Counted from the stretch's first letter, positions 18,504 through 29,174 are shown. The stretch is 64,000 nt of DNA from Periweissella cryptocerci (GCF_004358325.1 NZ_CP037940.1:682001-746000), one strand, 5' to 3'. Program-made: numbers and translations. Notes: generated by a model from the sequence alone, not told the origin.

Positions 18504-19409
18504 TACTCTATTCCGTCTGACGTGAGATTCTCATTTCTGTACTTTTGTTTAAGGGTACTCACACATCACAAAATATAACTTATGCACTAGTTTGAGCACG
18601 TCACAAAATCATTACCCCAACGAATTGCCGAAAAATAATATTTCAATCACAGACAATTTACCGTGATGAAAACACGGCTGACCAAGAAAAATCGACTTGC
18701 TATATCAATAACATATCGATTTCACCAACCAATTTTGATTAGTTCTATTTTCCACATTATAAATTCTGAACAACCACTGAATTACTTTTCAAGCAAACTT
18801 GCGCATTATTTCAGTGGCTAAGTTGGTTTTAATGGCTAACATTTTTCCGGCATGGAATTTGGATATGTGTCTCAGATTGATTCCCACTACATGTCTGGAA
18901 CCAGTCTCTTCGTTAGTTTGAGCAAGCAGTCTGACTAGTAATATGCCGTAATCCTTGTGGCTTCAAGTTTAGTGGTAATCAATAATTCCACGCTTATCTA
19001 GCGGAGTGACTGAAAATCACTTTGTGGCCGGCAGGCTTTACACCGTGATGGGATGAACTTGACACCACGTGTCGGGTTTGTCGCTGAGGGGTAGAGCCGA
19101 CCGGGCCTTATTTGTCCAGCGTAGCTACAAATGTGAGCAGTCTTTTGGCTTTAGCCATTAGACTGCCAGCTATCCCGAATTGCCCAAGACAGACATTCAG
19201 CCTGGAAGGCTAATCTAATCGGGTTTTGACTAGATTCAGTTGTTTGTTGAAAACAAACTGCTGGAATGTTTTGCGTTGCCGTATCTCAGGCATAAGCACG
19301 TGGCTTGGGCATGTGCTTCCATCTCGGTGCACAATGTGATTTTCAGGCACGCAGTGGCATCATACATCTCATCACATTTTATAAATCCCACGTCAGCCAG
19401 AATTGAATA
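18504..19409 (+). mobile_element. Structured repeat, copy B (about 0.9 kb, extended form)
   Basis: Repeat-family copy with an extra segment of about 330 bp on the left (18504-18835) that is shared with copy G. Its outer left end is CTCTATTCCGTCTGACG, the inverted form of the family's right end (...CGTCAGCCAGAAT here). An internal left end (TGGAATTTGGATATGTGTC) follows at about 18855. It carries module 2 at about 19190-19300 but not module 1. No clean 8-bp duplication remains, so it is an older insertion. The interval 18464-19456 holds nothing else except the next terminator. Confidence 0.75.
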
Positions 19410-19442
19410 AAAAAAGCAAACTACCAAACCGGCAATTTGCTT
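19409..19442 (-). terminator. Terminator of the rlmD-like gene
   Basis: Leftward hairpin AAGCAAA/TTTGCTT with further pairing (CCGG...) and a run of T residues. It directly abuts the right end of repeat copy B. Confidence 0.75.
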
Positions 19443-19456
19443 CTCATATTTATTGA

Positions 19457-20827
19457 TTAATCTTTAACCAACACAGTGATTGATTCAATGTGCGTTGTTT
19501 GTGGGAATTGGTCAACTGGTTGAACGGGACCATCAATGTGGTAGCCGGCAAGGATGAATTCATCCAAGTCACGGGCTAACGTTGCTGGGTTACAACTTAC
19601 GTACACAATCTTCTTAGGTTGCATCGTTGTAGCTGCTTCAATCAATTCAGGTGTCAAACCCTTACGTGGAGGATCAACGAAGATAACATCCGGTTTCAAG
19701 CCTTCTGCAGCCCACTTAACCATTTGTTCTTCAGCCTTACCAAGCACGAATTTAGTGTTCTTGATACCATTCATGTCGGCATTACGCTTCGCATCGTCAA
19801 CGGCACCAGGGACAATTTCGACCCCATAAACTTGCTTAACGTGCTTAGCAATCGTCAATGAAATAGTACCGATACCAGAGTAGGCATCAATAACGATTTC
19901 GTCACCCTTCAAGTCAGCCTTTTCAGCGGCCAAAGTATAAAGCTTTTCCGTTGTTTGTGGGTTAACTTGATAGAATGAGTTAGGTCCGATAGCAAACTTC
20001 AAACCAAGCAATGTATCAAAGATAACTTTGTTACCCCAGAGAACATTGTTAGTTTCACCCATGATGACATTTGTCTTATCTGGGTTAACGTTTTGCACAA
20101 TTGACTTAACTTCTGGCAACGCCTTACGGATTTCATCAACAACAACTGTATCCATTGGCAACTTCTTAGAACGTGTAACCAACACAACCATCATTTCGTG
20201 TGAGTAGTATCCACGACGAACCATGACTGTCCGCAATACACCACGGTGTTCATTTTCATCATAAGCTGACAAGTGATACTTACGTAAAATATCACGAATA
20301 ACAACCAAGGCCTTGTCGATTTCTGGATCTTGAATGAAGTAATCTTCAATTGGCACTAAGTTGTGTGAGTTACGACGGTAGAAACCAGTTTCAAGTTGAC
20401 CCTTGATTTCGCGAACAGGAACTTGCGCCTTGTTACGGTAACCAACTGGGTTTTCCATACCAAGCGTTTCAGCAACTGTTGCATCAATGTGTTGCTTCTT
20501 CAATAATTGTTCGATTTGTGTTTGCTTGTACTTCAATTGAGCTGGGTACTTCAAGTTAGCAAGTGGTGCAATCCCAGTAGTGATAACCGTATTATCAATA
20601 TCGTTGTTACGATCTGGAGATTCTTGCAATAACTTAACCACACGACCGAACGCGTATGAACTAGCAACCTTAGTTACCCCAACGCGGACTTTTTCACCAG
20701 GAATAGCATTGGCTACGAAAACTGGGAAGTCTTCAATCTTAGCCACACCCATACCTTGGTAAGTTAAGTCGATAATATCGGCTTCAAACTGGTCGTTCTT
20801 TTTTACTGGTGCGTATTTCTTGCTCAT
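19457..20827 (-). CDS. 23S rRNA (uracil-C5)-methyltransferase, RumA/RlmD-type
   Basis: SAM-dependent m5U methyltransferase of the TrmA/RumA family, most likely modifying 23S rRNA. N-terminal TRAM domain (NDQFEADIIDLTYQGMGVAK), central domain, and C-terminal Rossmann fold with DAYSGIGTISL (about residue 320), VDPPRKGL and the catalytic Cys in VYVSCNPATLARD. The frame runs to 20902, but the extra 25 residues are not family-like; ATG at 20827 gives 456 aa with an AAAGAAG ribosome site. It belongs to the gatCAB-dagK-rumA run common in lactobacilli. Confidence 0.93.
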   Translation of the reverse strand: MSKKYAPVKKNDQFEADIIDLTYQGMGVAKIEDFPVFVANAIPGEKVRVGVTKVASSYAFGRVVKLLQESPDRNNDIDNTVITTGIAPLANLKYPAQLKYKQTQIEQLLKKQHIDATVAETLGMENPVGYRNKAQVPVREIKGQLETGFYRRNSHNLVPIEDYFIQDPEIDKALVVIRDILRKYHLSAYDENEHRGVLRTVMVRRGYYSHEMMVVLVTRSKKLPMDTVVVDEIRKALPEVKSIVQNVNPDKTNVIMGETNNVLWGNKVIFDTLLGLKFAIGPNSFYQVNPQTTEKLYTLAAEKADLKGDEIVIDAYSGIGTISLTIAKHVKQVYGVEIVPGAVDDAKRNADMNGIKNTKFVLGKAEEQMVKWAAEGLKPDVIFVDPPRKGLTPELIEAATTMQPKKIVYVSCNPATLARDLDEFILAGYHIDGPVQPVDQFPQTTHIESITVLVKD

Positions 20828-20995
20828 AAATCTTCTTTCTGCATATCTGCGTGATTCGTAGTTTTTACTGCGAATGCGTGATTTCCAGTCGGGATATACC
20901 ATGTAACTTTAGCGAATCCACATTCCACATAAAATATGGAATGATTTCTGGAAAACAACTGCTCCCAATTAAGGAACCAGTCGTATAGTAATATA

Positions 20996-21997
20996 TTATT
21001 TCTTGTCGTGCAACTTATCAGCTTCTTCGATGAACTTGGCTTCGTATTCACGTAATTTTTTCTCGTCACGTGAAGATAAGGCTTCATCAGGAATATCATC
21101 GACATTCGCGATAACTTCAATATGTTGCTTCAAATTTTCAAAGCTCATTGGTGCATCACCACCATATTCCCCATCCAAATTAATCATTAGCTGATCATTT
21201 GTTAAAGGCATAGCGCTCACCTTGCTGGTTTTCTTGTAGATAACGCGATGATCATCCACGTGCTTACCACCATTGAGGATTTCGGCACCAATTTGGAGTA
21301 AGTCAGCCACACCACCCGCCTTGATAATCAGCAAGGTAAACTTACCGTCATCAAGTTGTGCATCAGGGACGATTTGTTCAAAGCCACCAACCGAGTTAGT
21401 CAATGCCAAGAAGAACATTGATGCTTTCCCTTCAAAGAAACCATCATCGTATTCGATACGCATATCAACGGGGCGAATCCGCGGAATCAATTCAGCACCC
21501 TTTGCCAAGTACGCAAAGTAGCCGTACAAAGTTTTTAACTTAGAAGGTACTGAATAAGTTAATTCCGTTAACAGACCACCGGCGGCAATGTTAGCAAAAT
21601 AAGTATCATTAGCCTTACCAACATCCATCCGCAGCGTCTTGTGTTTCAAGATAACTTCAGCAGCTTCCAATGGATCTTCCCGCGGAATTCTTAAAGCCCG
21701 TGCGTAGTCATTGGTTGTTCCCGCAGGAATAATGGCCAGTTTAGGGCGCTTATCAAGTGGAGCAATCCCATTCAGCACTTCATTAATCGTGCCATCACCA
21801 CCAGCTGCAATGACTAAATCAAAGCCATCTAGCGCAGCCCGGCGTGCTTCATCACGTGCTGAATTGGGTTCTGGAGTCGTAGCATACGCACTCGTTTCAT
21901 AGCCTGCTTCTTCATAAACTTGCAAAATGTCAACCAATTGACGCTTAACAAGTTCGCGACCAGATGTTGGATTATAAATTATTCGAGCACGTTTCAT
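20996..21997 (-). CDS. dagK: Diacylglycerol kinase, DgkB type
   Basis: Soluble lipid kinase phosphorylating diacylglycerol to phosphatidate, recycling lipid released by lipoteichoic acid synthesis. 333 aa, with N-terminal KRARIIYNPTSG and the ATP motif AAGGDGTINEVLNG (about residue 65), followed by the beta-sandwich domain with VGGFEQIVPDAQLDDGKF. The C-terminal tail is a charged helix. It sits between gatB and the RNA methyltransferase gene in the same direction; the 150 bases to gatB contain no other gene. Confidence 0.95.
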   Translation of the reverse strand: MKRARIIYNPTSGRELVKRQLVDILQVYEEAGYETSAYATTPEPNSARDEARRAALDGFDLVIAAGGDGTINEVLNGIAPLDKRPKLAIIPAGTTNDYARALRIPREDPLEAAEVILKHKTLRMDVGKANDTYFANIAAGGLLTELTYSVPSKLKTLYGYFAYLAKGAELIPRIRPVDMRIEYDDGFFEGKASMFFLALTNSVGGFEQIVPDAQLDDGKFTLLIIKAGGVADLLQIGAEILNGGKHVDDHRVIYKKTSKVSAMPLTNDQLMINLDGEYGGDAPMSFENLKQHIEVIANVDDIPDEALSSRDEKKLREYEAKFIEEADKLHDKK

Positions 21998-22144
21998 ACT
22001 TTCAAAACTCCTATCTTGGATAAATATTTTATGTATACACAGCTAGCCCTATTTCAGGACTAAACTGTGATTTTTGTATTTAGTAATCGCTTCAAGCGGG
22101 AATATCATTGCAGTCATTTCAAACCGCATAGAACATCATACCAA

Positions 22145-23572
22145 TTAACGCGCGTTAAGGCTAGCCATTAAAAGTTCGTTAACAACATTAGGGTTAGCTT
22201 GTCCCTTGGTTTGCTTCATAATCGCACCAACCAAGAAACCAACAGCACGGTCTTTACCATTCTTGAAGTCATCGATTGATTGTTGGTTATCATCTAAGAT
22301 AGCATCAATGATTGGTTGCAAGATAGCTGGATCAGACAATTGTTTCAAACCGTTTGCTTCAACGTAGGCAACTGGTTCTTCACCTTCCATGATGGCCTTG
22401 AAGACCTTCTTGGCTTGCTTAGTTGAAATTGTACCGTCATCAATCAACTTGATCATGCCGGCAAGGTTTGCAGGAGTTAACTTAGTATCAAGCAATTCCA
22501 TTTTCTTGTCGTTCATGTACGCGTTAACGTCACCCATCAAGTAATTAGCGGCACGCTTAGCATCAGCACCTTCTGCAACAGTTTCATTGAAGAAGTCTGA
22601 CATTTCAAGCGTTTGGGTAATCACTTCAGCATCATATTGTTCGATACCAAGTTCATCGACATAACGGGCCCGACGTACACGAGCATCTTCAGGTAATTCA
22701 GCGCGGACTTTAGCAACCCATTCATCAGAAATTGCCACGGGAGCCAAATCTGGTTCTGGGAAGTAACGGTAATCTTCGGCTTCTTCCTTCACCCGCATCA
22801 AGAATGTTGTGGCGGTTGTTTCATCATAACGGCGTGTTTCTTGTTGAATTTCACCACCAGCCATCAATACTTGGACTTGACGCTTAGCTTCGTATTCTAG
22901 TCCCTTACGCACGTAGTTAAATGAGTTCAAGTTCTTCAACTCGGTTTTAACACCGTACTCAGTTTGACCAATTGGACGTACGGATAAGTTCGCATCAACC
23001 CGCATTGAACCTTCTTCCATCTTAACGTCAGAAATCCCAGTAAATTGGATTGTTTGGCGTAAAGCTTCAAGGTAAGCATACGCTTCATCTGGCGAAGCAA
23101 TATCAGCTTCTGAAACGATTTCAATCAAAGGAGTTCCTTGACGGTTCAAATCGACATATGAATAACCGTTGGGATTGTGGGTATTTTTACCAGCATCTTC
23201 TTCAACGTGCATTTCACGAATTCCGATACGCTTAGTTTTACCATCCACTTCGATATCCAAGTAACCATTGGTACCGATTGGTTGTTCTTTTTCAGTGATT
23301 TGGTATGCCTTAGGATTATCTGGGTAGAAATAGTTCTTCCGATCCCAGTGTGATTCCTTAGCAACCGTAGCGTGCAACGCTAAAGCCGCGCGCATTCCAA
23401 ATTCCAAGGCCCCTTTGTTAGCTTGTGGCAAAACACCTGGGTAACCCCAGTCAATCACATTGGTATTAGCATTAGCTGCTGCACCGTAATCAACTGGTGA
23501 AGGTGACATGGCTTTAGAATTTGTTTTCATTTCAACGTGGACTTCAAGTCCAATAGTTGTTTCAAAATTCAT
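22145..23572 (-). CDS. gatB: Asp/Glu-tRNA amidotransferase subunit B
   Basis: tRNA-binding and kinase subunit of GatCAB, which converts Glu-tRNA(Gln) to Gln-tRNA(Gln). 475 aa, starts [16 protein letters not shown] and ends with the YqeY-like tail ([24 protein letters not shown]). Start overlaps the gatA stop by one base, so gatCAB are translationally coupled. Confidence 0.97.
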   Translation of the reverse strand: MNFETTIGLEVHVEMKTNSKAMSPSPVDYGAAANANTNVIDWGYPGVLPQANKGALEFGMRAALALHATVAKESHWDRKNYFYPDNPKAYQITEKEQPIGTNGYLDIEVDGKTKRIGIREMHVEEDAGKNTHNPNGYSYVDLNRQGTPLIEIVSEADIASPDEAYAYLEALRQTIQFTGISDVKMEEGSMRVDANLSVRPIGQTEYGVKTELKNLNSFNYVRKGLEYEAKRQVQVLMAGGEIQQETRRYDETTATTFLMRVKEEAEDYRYFPEPDLAPVAISDEWVAKVRAELPEDARVRRARYVDELGIEQYDAEVITQTLEMSDFFNETVAEGADAKRAANYLMGDVNAYMNDKKMELLDTKLTPANLAGMIKLIDDGTISTKQAKKVFKAIMEGEEPVAYVEANGLKQLSDPAILQPIIDAILDDNQQSIDDFKNGKDRAVGFLVGAIMKQTKGQANPNVVNELLMASLNAR

Positions 23573-25029
23573 TAGTTTTGACCTCCTGGAACTTGCTTGA
23601 ACAATTCGGTTGCTTGTTCAAAGGCATAAGCAGCCTTGTAAATCGTTGCTTCATCGAACTTGTTTGCGATCAATTGCAAACCAACTGGCATCCCTTCAGA
23701 GAAACCGGCGTTCAATGACATCCCTGGTAAGCCGGCGAAGTTAACCGGAATTGTCAAGACATCGTTCATGTACATTGCCTTTGGATCTTTAGTTTCATCA
23801 TTCAACGTGAAAGCTACAGTTGGCGCAGTAGGTCCCATAATTAAATCATAATCCTTAAAGACATTTTCAAAATCTTGAATGATTAGTGTCCGGACTTGGG
23901 CCGCTTTTTTGAAGAACTTATCGTAAGTACCAGCTGACAATGAGAACGTTCCCAGCATAATCCGCCGTTTAACTTCATCACCAAAGCCTTCAGAACGTGA
24001 CTTGATGTACAAGTCATCTAGGTTTTTGGCACCTTGTGCACGGTAACCGTAACGGATTCCATCAAATCGTTGGAGATTAGATGAAGCTTCCGATGAACCA
24101 ATGATGTAGTACGCAGCAACACCGTATTTTGAGTGTGGCAAACTTACTTCTTCAACAGTTGCACCAAGAGCTTTAAATTGTTCAACAGCAGCAAGAATGG
24201 TTGTTTTAACGCCTTCGTCAACACCTTCTTCAAGGTATTCCTTAGGCAAGGCAATCTTCATTCCCTTGATATCACCCGTCAAACCGGCTGTGAAATCAGG
24301 TACTTCACGTGCTGATGAGGTTTGGTCGCGGTCGTCATGCCCTGCAATTGCAGATAACACAGCGGCGTTGTCTTTAACAGTGCGGGTAAATTGACCGATT
24401 TGATCCAATGAAGAACCAAAGGCAATCAATCCCCAACGTGAAACACGACCATATGTTGGCTTCAAACCAACAATCCCGTTAAATGATGCTGGTTGGCGAA
24501 TTGAACCACCAGTATCAGAACCCAAAGCAGCAATTACTTCACCAGAAGCAACCGCGGCAGCTGAACCACCCGATGAACCACCGGGAACCTTTGTGTGGTC
24601 CCAAGCATTCTTCGTACTCTTAAAGTATGAAGTTTCGGTCGTAGAACCCATCGCAAATTCATCCATGTTGGTCTTACCAATCATCACGATGTCTTTAGCG
24701 TTCAATTTTTCCATAACAGTCGCATCAAAGATTGGTTTGAAGTTTTCAAGCATTTTAGACGCAGCAGTAGTGGTGATATTCTTAGTCAAGATGTTGTCCT
24801 TGATAGCAATTGGCATCCCACTGAATAAGTTATCAGCATCGATTCCCTTGGCATCAACGGCCTTGGCTTGTGCCAAAGCGCCTTCATCATTAACTGAAAT
24901 GAAAGCATCAACATCAGGTTCAGTCGCATGAATATTTTCCAAAGTTGCCTTAGTCAATTCTTCCGCGCTAATTTCCTTGTTAACTAATTGTTCGTGTAAC
25001 TTAGTTAAATCAGTTTCAAAGTAATTCAT
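23572..25029 (-). CDS. gatA: Asp/Glu-tRNA amidotransferase subunit A
   Basis: Amidase-signature glutaminase subunit of 485 aa that releases ammonia from glutamine for GatB. The Ser-Ser-Lys triad is visible: Lys in [11 protein letters not shown] (about 79), Ser in [15 protein letters not shown] and [14 protein letters not shown] (about 150-180). Start and stop overlap gatC and gatB by one base each. Confidence 0.97.
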   Translation of the reverse strand: MNYFETDLTKLHEQLVNKEISAEELTKATLENIHATEPDVDAFISVNDEGALAQAKAVDAKGIDADNLFSGMPIAIKDNILTKNITTTAASKMLENFKPIFDATVMEKLNAKDIVMIGKTNMDEFAMGSTTETSYFKSTKNAWDHTKVPGGSSGGSAAAVASGEVIAALGSDTGGSIRQPASFNGIVGLKPTYGRVSRWGLIAFGSSLDQIGQFTRTVKDNAAVLSAIAGHDDRDQTSSAREVPDFTAGLTGDIKGMKIALPKEYLEEGVDEGVKTTILAAVEQFKALGATVEEVSLPHSKYGVAAYYIIGSSEASSNLQRFDGIRYGYRAQGAKNLDDLYIKSRSEGFGDEVKRRIMLGTFSLSAGTYDKFFKKAAQVRTLIIQDFENVFKDYDLIMGPTAPTVAFTLNDETKDPKAMYMNDVLTIPVNFAGLPGMSLNAGFSEGMPVGLQLIANKFDEATIYKAAYAFEQATELFKQVPGGQN

Positions 25030-25343
25030 TAATTAACACCTTCACTTTCGTCAAGAATTGCCGGCACCTTGATTAAGCCGTTTTCTTCTTCAGGTGCGTT
25101 TGCCAATAATGCCTCGGCTTGGTTAGCGTTCACCGCTACGTCTTCACGTAAAACATTCGTGTTTTCAGTAACAGTAAAGGTTGCTGGTACACCTTCTGTA
25201 TCAACTTCTTCGAGCGTATCGATCAAAGTCATAATGTTATCTAATTGTGTTGTAAATGTATCTAATTGTTCATCGTTAAACTCTAACATCGCTAAGCCAG
25301 CCACGTGGCGGACGTCTTCGCGAGTCAATTCAGTGTTTTCCAT
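25029..25343 (-). CDS. gatC: Asp/Glu-tRNA amidotransferase subunit C
   Basis: Small stabilising subunit of GatCAB. The frame extends to 25391, but the ATG at 25343 ([20 protein letters not shown]) has AAGGTGGG upstream and gives 104 aa, the normal length. Contains the conserved [12 protein letters not shown] and the C-terminal LREDVAVN ... [16 protein letters not shown]. Confidence 0.95.
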   Translation of the reverse strand: MENTELTREDVRHVAGLAMLEFNDEQLDTFTTQLDNIMTLIDTLEEVDTEGVPATFTVTENTNVLREDVAVNANQAEALLANAPEEENGLIKVPAILDESEGVN

Positions 25344-25434
25344 GAATTCCCACCTTATTTCTAAGTATTTTACATCCCTACATTTTATCACAATTTGTGA
25401 CTTTAGTGTGAATTTTAGCGACCTAACAAATCAT

Positions 25435-25842
25435 TTAATTATCATAATAAAGCCCAAAATAGCGGATTCCCGCACCAACTTGGTAAATGCCATACAGCAG
25501 ATAAATAACGTGCAACCAATTTATCATGCCAAACATCAGTAACTGAATAATAATAAACTCCGTCTGAAACGTGCCCACAATCATTAGTAAATAACTAAAT
25601 TGTTCAGTTTTCCGCAACAGGTTGACAATAATTGCAAGATTCCCGCCCACAATCATTATCAGTAAAATTATCGCTGGTACAAGATAACTATGGAACGGTC
25701 CAATTTGGAGCATTTCTGGCGTCATTCCAATTGAAGTTCCAGTGGGATTAACAATGGTTAAAATGCCATTAACACTCGCCATCCCCGCCACAAACATACT
25801 CATTATCGCTACAAACAAGCGCTCACCCTTTTGCAACTTCAT
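25435..25842 (-). CDS. Four-helix membrane protein of unknown function
   Basis: 135 aa with four predicted membrane helices (about 9-30, 52-75, 82-100, 105-125) and few charged residues. No family recognised. Its start overlaps the end of the isochorismatase-like gene by 4 bases, so the two are co-expressed. The 90 bases to gatC contain no gene. Confidence 0.75.
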   Translation of the reverse strand: MKLQKGERLFVAIMSMFVAGMASVNGILTIVNPTGTSIGMTPEMLQIGPFHSYLVPAIILLIMIVGGNLAIIVNLLRKTEQFSYLLMIVGTFQTEFIIIQLLMFGMINWLHVIYLLYGIYQVGAGIRYFGLYYDN

Positions 25843-26378
25843 TTGGCCACTACCAATGCCTTTATCAGCTCACTAGTGGTTGTAACCTTGCCAATCTGCA
25901 TCAGCTCTGTTAAGGCAGTTTGATACTTTTTAAGATTAGTCGTGGTTGTTGCATCTGTTACCGTAATGATGTGATAGCCAGCAGATTGCATTTCTCGTGC
26001 AGTCTTCAACACGCCATCATCGGTACTAATTCCCGTTAATATTATTGTTTCAATCTCGTGTACTTGTAAATACGCGCGAAACTCTGCAGACGTATATGCG
26101 GATGGCTGATGTTTCGTAAAACTTGCAACATTATCCGCTTGCCGAAGTTGCAAGTCTGTTGCTAATTCAGTAAGTCGCTTAGCCAAACTTCCCGGTACAA
26201 ATTTAGGCAATCCATGTAAAAGTGCTACCGACATCTGCCCATTACTAGCTTCGATTAATCGATTATTATTAGCCAAAACAGCTTGCGCGTCATGTACTGC
26301 AAATTTTTTCGCTAATTTCATGGTCACTGTTTGCATATCAATAACTACCAGCAGCGTTTTATCATAATTAATTTCCAT
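25839..26378 (-). CDS. Isochorismatase-fold hydrolase lacking the usual Cys
   Basis: 179-aa cysteine-hydrolase superfamily protein. Asp of the triad is in LLVVIDMQTVTMKL (about 14) and Lys in ASFTKHQPSAY (about 89). At the nucleophile position the family has G-x-S-T-D-x-C-V; here it reads GISTDDGVLKTA, so Gly replaces Cys. It may therefore be a non-hydrolytic or altered enzyme. Upstream is repeat copy C, downstream the coupled membrane protein. The substrate is unknown. Confidence 0.85.
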   Translation of the reverse strand: MEINYDKTLLVVIDMQTVTMKLAKKFAVHDAQAVLANNNRLIEASNGQMSVALLHGLPKFVPGSLAKRLTELATDLQLRQADNVASFTKHQPSAYTSAEFRAYLQVHEIETIILTGISTDDGVLKTAREMQSAGYHIITVTDATTTTNLKKYQTALTELMQIGKVTTTSELIKALVVAK

Positions 26379-26413
26379 CTGAATTCCTCATCAATTTGTT
26401 TTCTTCAAATTTT

Positions 26414-26713
26414 GGCTAAATTTTTTCTAACGTGGAATTTGGATATGTGTCTCAGGTTGATTCCCACTACGAGGCTGGAACCAGTCTGGACACCGAAATG
26501 GGACGTGACACCATGTGTCAGGTTTGTCGCTGAGGGTAGATGAGCAGTCTTTTGGCTTTAGCCATTTGACTGCCAGCTATCCCGAATTGCCCAAGACCGC
26601 CCTTTGGCTTGGGCATGTGCTTCCATTTCGGTGCACAATGTGATTTTCAGGCACGCAGTGGCATCATACATCTCATCACATTTTATAAATTCCACGTCAG
26701 ACGGAATAGAGCC
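26414..26713 (+). mobile_element. Structured repeat, copy C (300 bp) with 8-bp target duplication
   Basis: Short, clean copy. It starts GGCTAAATTTTTTCTAACG and ends GTCAGACGGAATAGAGCC. Exact direct repeats CAAATTTT flank it at 26406-26413 and 26714-26721. Both internal modules are absent, so it shows the minimal core: left end, GACAC/GTGTC-type hairpin, the AGTC...GACT nested hairpin, GCCCAAG/CTTGGGC stem, right end. It separates the isochorismatase-like gene from the HU terminator. Confidence 0.9.
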
Positions 26714-26727
26714 CAAATTTTATGTAC

Positions 26728-26753
26728 AAAAAAAGCCCGACCAGAAGTCAGAC
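26728..26753 (-). terminator. HU gene terminator
   Basis: Leftward stem GTCTGAC/GTCGGGC (with wobbles), loop TTCTG, then TTTTTTT. It lies seven bases from the target duplication of repeat copy C. Confidence 0.7.
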
Positions 26754-26778
26754 AATTTTCACTAACCGGAAACGCAAA

Positions 26779-27054
26779 TTACTTAACAGCGTCCTTCAAT
26801 GCCTTACCAGGCTTGAATGCAGGAACAACTGAAGCAGCAATTTCGATTTCGGCACCAGTTTGTGGGTTGCGACCCTTACGAGCAGCGCGTTCACGAACTT
26901 CAAAGTTACCAAAGCCGATCAATTGAACTTTTTCACCCTTTGCCAATGAATCTTGGATTGAGTTGAAAACTGCGTCAACAGCAGCTGATGAATCCTTTTT
27001 AGTTAAACCAGTAGCAGATGCAACTTGGTCGATAAGATCTTGCTTGTTAGCCAT
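26779..27054 (-). CDS. hup: DNA-binding protein HU
   Basis: 91-aa histone-like nucleoid protein. Starts [21 protein letters not shown], has the beta-arm [21 protein letters not shown] and ends [14 protein letters not shown], all canonical. Strong GAGGAG ribosome site. Single-gene unit with its own terminator. Confidence 0.98.
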   Translation of the reverse strand: MANKQDLIDQVASATGLTKKDSSAAVDAVFNSIQDSLAKGEKVQLIGFGNFEVRERAARKGRNPQTGAEIEIAASVVPAFKPGKALKDAVK

Positions 27055-27243
27055 GTGTGAACTCCTCGATAATCTATATATATTTTGTACTGAGTTATCA
27101 GTATATAAAATGTTAGCACAAACGTTGATTTAATGCTACTTATGCGCTGAAATAATATTAAAAACTTCCATTTTTCATGTTTAAACGGGTAATTTTACTG
27201 AAATTTGGGGTCTCTTTCATACTTCATTCCAAAATGCAAAATA

Positions 27244-27270
27244 AAAAACGACCAATTTAGTCGTTTTTTT
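27244..27270. terminator. Bidirectional terminator before lysozyme-like gene end
   Basis: AAAAAACGAC / GTCGTTTTTTT stem with loop CAATTTA; both sides carry A/T tracts. It ends leftward transcription from the gene at 27299. Confidence 0.85.
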
Positions 27271-27298
27271 AAGTTCTATGTTTTTGATACTCGCCTCT

Positions 27299-27844
27299 TT
27301 AATACCAGCCCGTGCGTTGGATATGCTTCCAAGCACCCTGTGGAGTACCGTAGCGTGATTTAATGTATTTCAATCCATGTTTCGCTTGGCCTAATGCAGA
27401 CATATCACGAACACCAGTCGTTTGGAACAGCCCACGATATGGACCGTTGCCAGCATTTAAGTTCCAGCCAGATTCATAACTAATTACCTTATTTAAGTAA
27501 CTTTGTTGTGTTTTACCCCAACCATATTGACTTTGAGCGTAGTCGTTAACAATTTGTTTGGTTGTCTTTGGTGCTGTCTTGCTCACCTTCTTTGATGTTT
27601 TAGCTTTCTTTGATGTCTTGGCTTTCTTAGCCGCTTTAGCTTTTTTCGCCACCTTGGCCTTTTTAGCTGCTTTGGCCTTCTTCGCCGCTTTAGCTTTCTT
27701 TGTATTCTTAGCTTTCTTAATTTTCTTACTTGTTACGGCCGCTTCAGCGTGGCCTTCGTTAATAACTGCTACTGCACCGCCGACAACAAACACCGCCAAC
27801 GTAATCATAATCATCTTCATTAGTTTTTTCTTTAAATTTATCAT
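27299..27844 (-). CDS. Secreted Lys/Ala-repeat protein with transglycosylase-like domain
   Basis: 181 aa: basic N-terminus, signal peptide (IMITLAVFVVGGAVAVINEG, cleavage near HAEA), a repetitive Lys/Ala stretch of about 50 residues (KKAKAAKKAK units, about 36-88), then a lysozyme-like SLT domain (VISYESGWNLNAGNGPYRGL, Glu in YESGWN as probable catalytic acid) ending GAWKHIQRTGWY. C-terminal domains of this kind occur in aggregation-promoting-factor and resuscitation-like wall proteins. The polycation probably binds the wall or teichoic acids. The DNA of the linker is itself an imperfect tandem repeat. Confidence 0.82.
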   Translation of the reverse strand: MINLKKKLMKMIMITLAVFVVGGAVAVINEGHAEAAVTSKKIKKAKNTKKAKAAKKAKAAKKAKVAKKAKAAKKAKTSKKAKTSKKVSKTAPKTTKQIVNDYAQSQYGWGKTQQSYLNKVISYESGWNLNAGNGPYRGLFQTTGVRDMSALGQAKHGLKYIKSRYGTPQGAWKHIQRTGWY

Positions 27845-29173
27845 GTGTTTAATATTACCGTGGTTCCATAACAGGCTTATTAGACAAATATTGAAATCTC
27901 ACGTCGATTATTGCAAGAGTGTTACAAATGGCATCGCTTTCACACAACACTTATCATACACATATCATTTCGTTATGTTGTTGTGAGTTTTCCGTGACTA
28001 ATCCGTGACAAAAATAAACCGCTTATTTGCAGTCATTTATTATCCAGTATGAAATCGACCTTATCATTACATCCTGTTGCTTTCTTGCATTATTCTCGTA
28101 TTGCGTAATTTGATTGGTAACAACCGTTCAATTTGCCCTTTAAATTAATTATTTTCAATATTATATGAAGTAATTGAAAACTTATCTGTTCCAGTTTTCT
28201 CAACACAAACTTCTATCTTCCCTTTCACACCACAGTTGCTGCCCTGTCACTAGCCGTAACACTTAGTTTATTCTCGGTTGCATTTTATACGTATTGCCTC
28301 TGTACCGAATACAACAAGCACGATGGCACCTAATTCCAATCTACTATATAACACAATCCGCTTCATACGATTTCGGCGGGAGTATGCAAATTAGGATCCA
28401 CACTCAAATCGGCACCTTTGATATCTGCGACTCATACTGGTGCTTTAATATTACTAATCGTTACATTGCAGAAATTCACTAATCCTCGTTGTGACGGCGG
28501 TGTCACAATTAGACCGCTAGCCGTAATTTTAACCGTGAAACATTAATCCCTCGATATTTTCCTAACCAATTGCACTAGTAAAACGCCCAGAGTGTACCCA
28601 CAATTCACCATCAGAAATTGCATATGCAAGTCCTTCTCGGGAAATATTCGGCACCTGTTTTTACGTATTTTCTATACTCACCTTTCAAAATCGGTCGTAA
28701 AACGCTGCATTTCCAGCTACTGCAATACCAAAACATCGCACAAATAAGTTCAATTATATCCACACTGCAGCAATCCCTTGTTGGTAATAACAAGTTCCTT
28801 TTTAACCTCCTTATTGCATATACCAATAAAGAGGTTAAAATAACAAAAAACAGTGACTTGATGGCTAAAACCACCAATTTCCGTAACATTATTCAACTAG
28901 TGCACATAACAAGTCACACTCATGTTTTTACCGCATTGTCCTACAGCAAAAGAGAAATATACAATTATGCAAAAATATTTTATTGCCCAACTGCTGCCAA
29001 CCACCAATCATCTGATTTCATCTAGCGAATAAATGATAACTAAACACAACAATTGCATCCGTTACAAAATTAAATCAACCGCCATTCCAATCCAAAATCG
29101 CCCAATGAATTTTCTGCTGGCAGCCAAAATTTTATCGTTGCGCGTATTTGGCATTTTGATTAATACAAAATAG
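27845..29173. other. Gene-poor stretch
   Basis: About 1.3 kb without a convincing gene. Short open frames on both strands (for example 28611-28889 and 28618-29025) have no family resemblance or ribosome site. It holds the upstream region of the lysozyme-like gene, a small hairpin TTGTGAC/GTCACAA (28489-28508) and the large hairpin at 28800-28840. It may be decayed sequence. Confidence 0.5.
28800..28840. repeat. Long hairpin in gene-poor stretch
   Basis: Arms TTTTAACCTC / GAGGTTAAAA continue, after one unpaired base each side, into TTATTG / CAATAA with a seven-base loop: 16 paired positions. No T-tract follows in either direction beyond the arm itself, so a plain terminator is doubtful. Confidence 0.55.
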
Positions 29174-29174
29174 C

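Noticed and set aside
27558..27986. 142-codon hydrophobic open frame opposite the Lys/Ala-repeat gene
   Set aside because: The Phe/Leu/Ala pattern is the complement of the Lys/Ala codon repeat, not a membrane protein.
28618..29025. 135-codon open frame and its opposite-strand partner 28611-28889
   Set aside because: No start signal, no family resemblance, and it spans the strong hairpin at 28800-28840.
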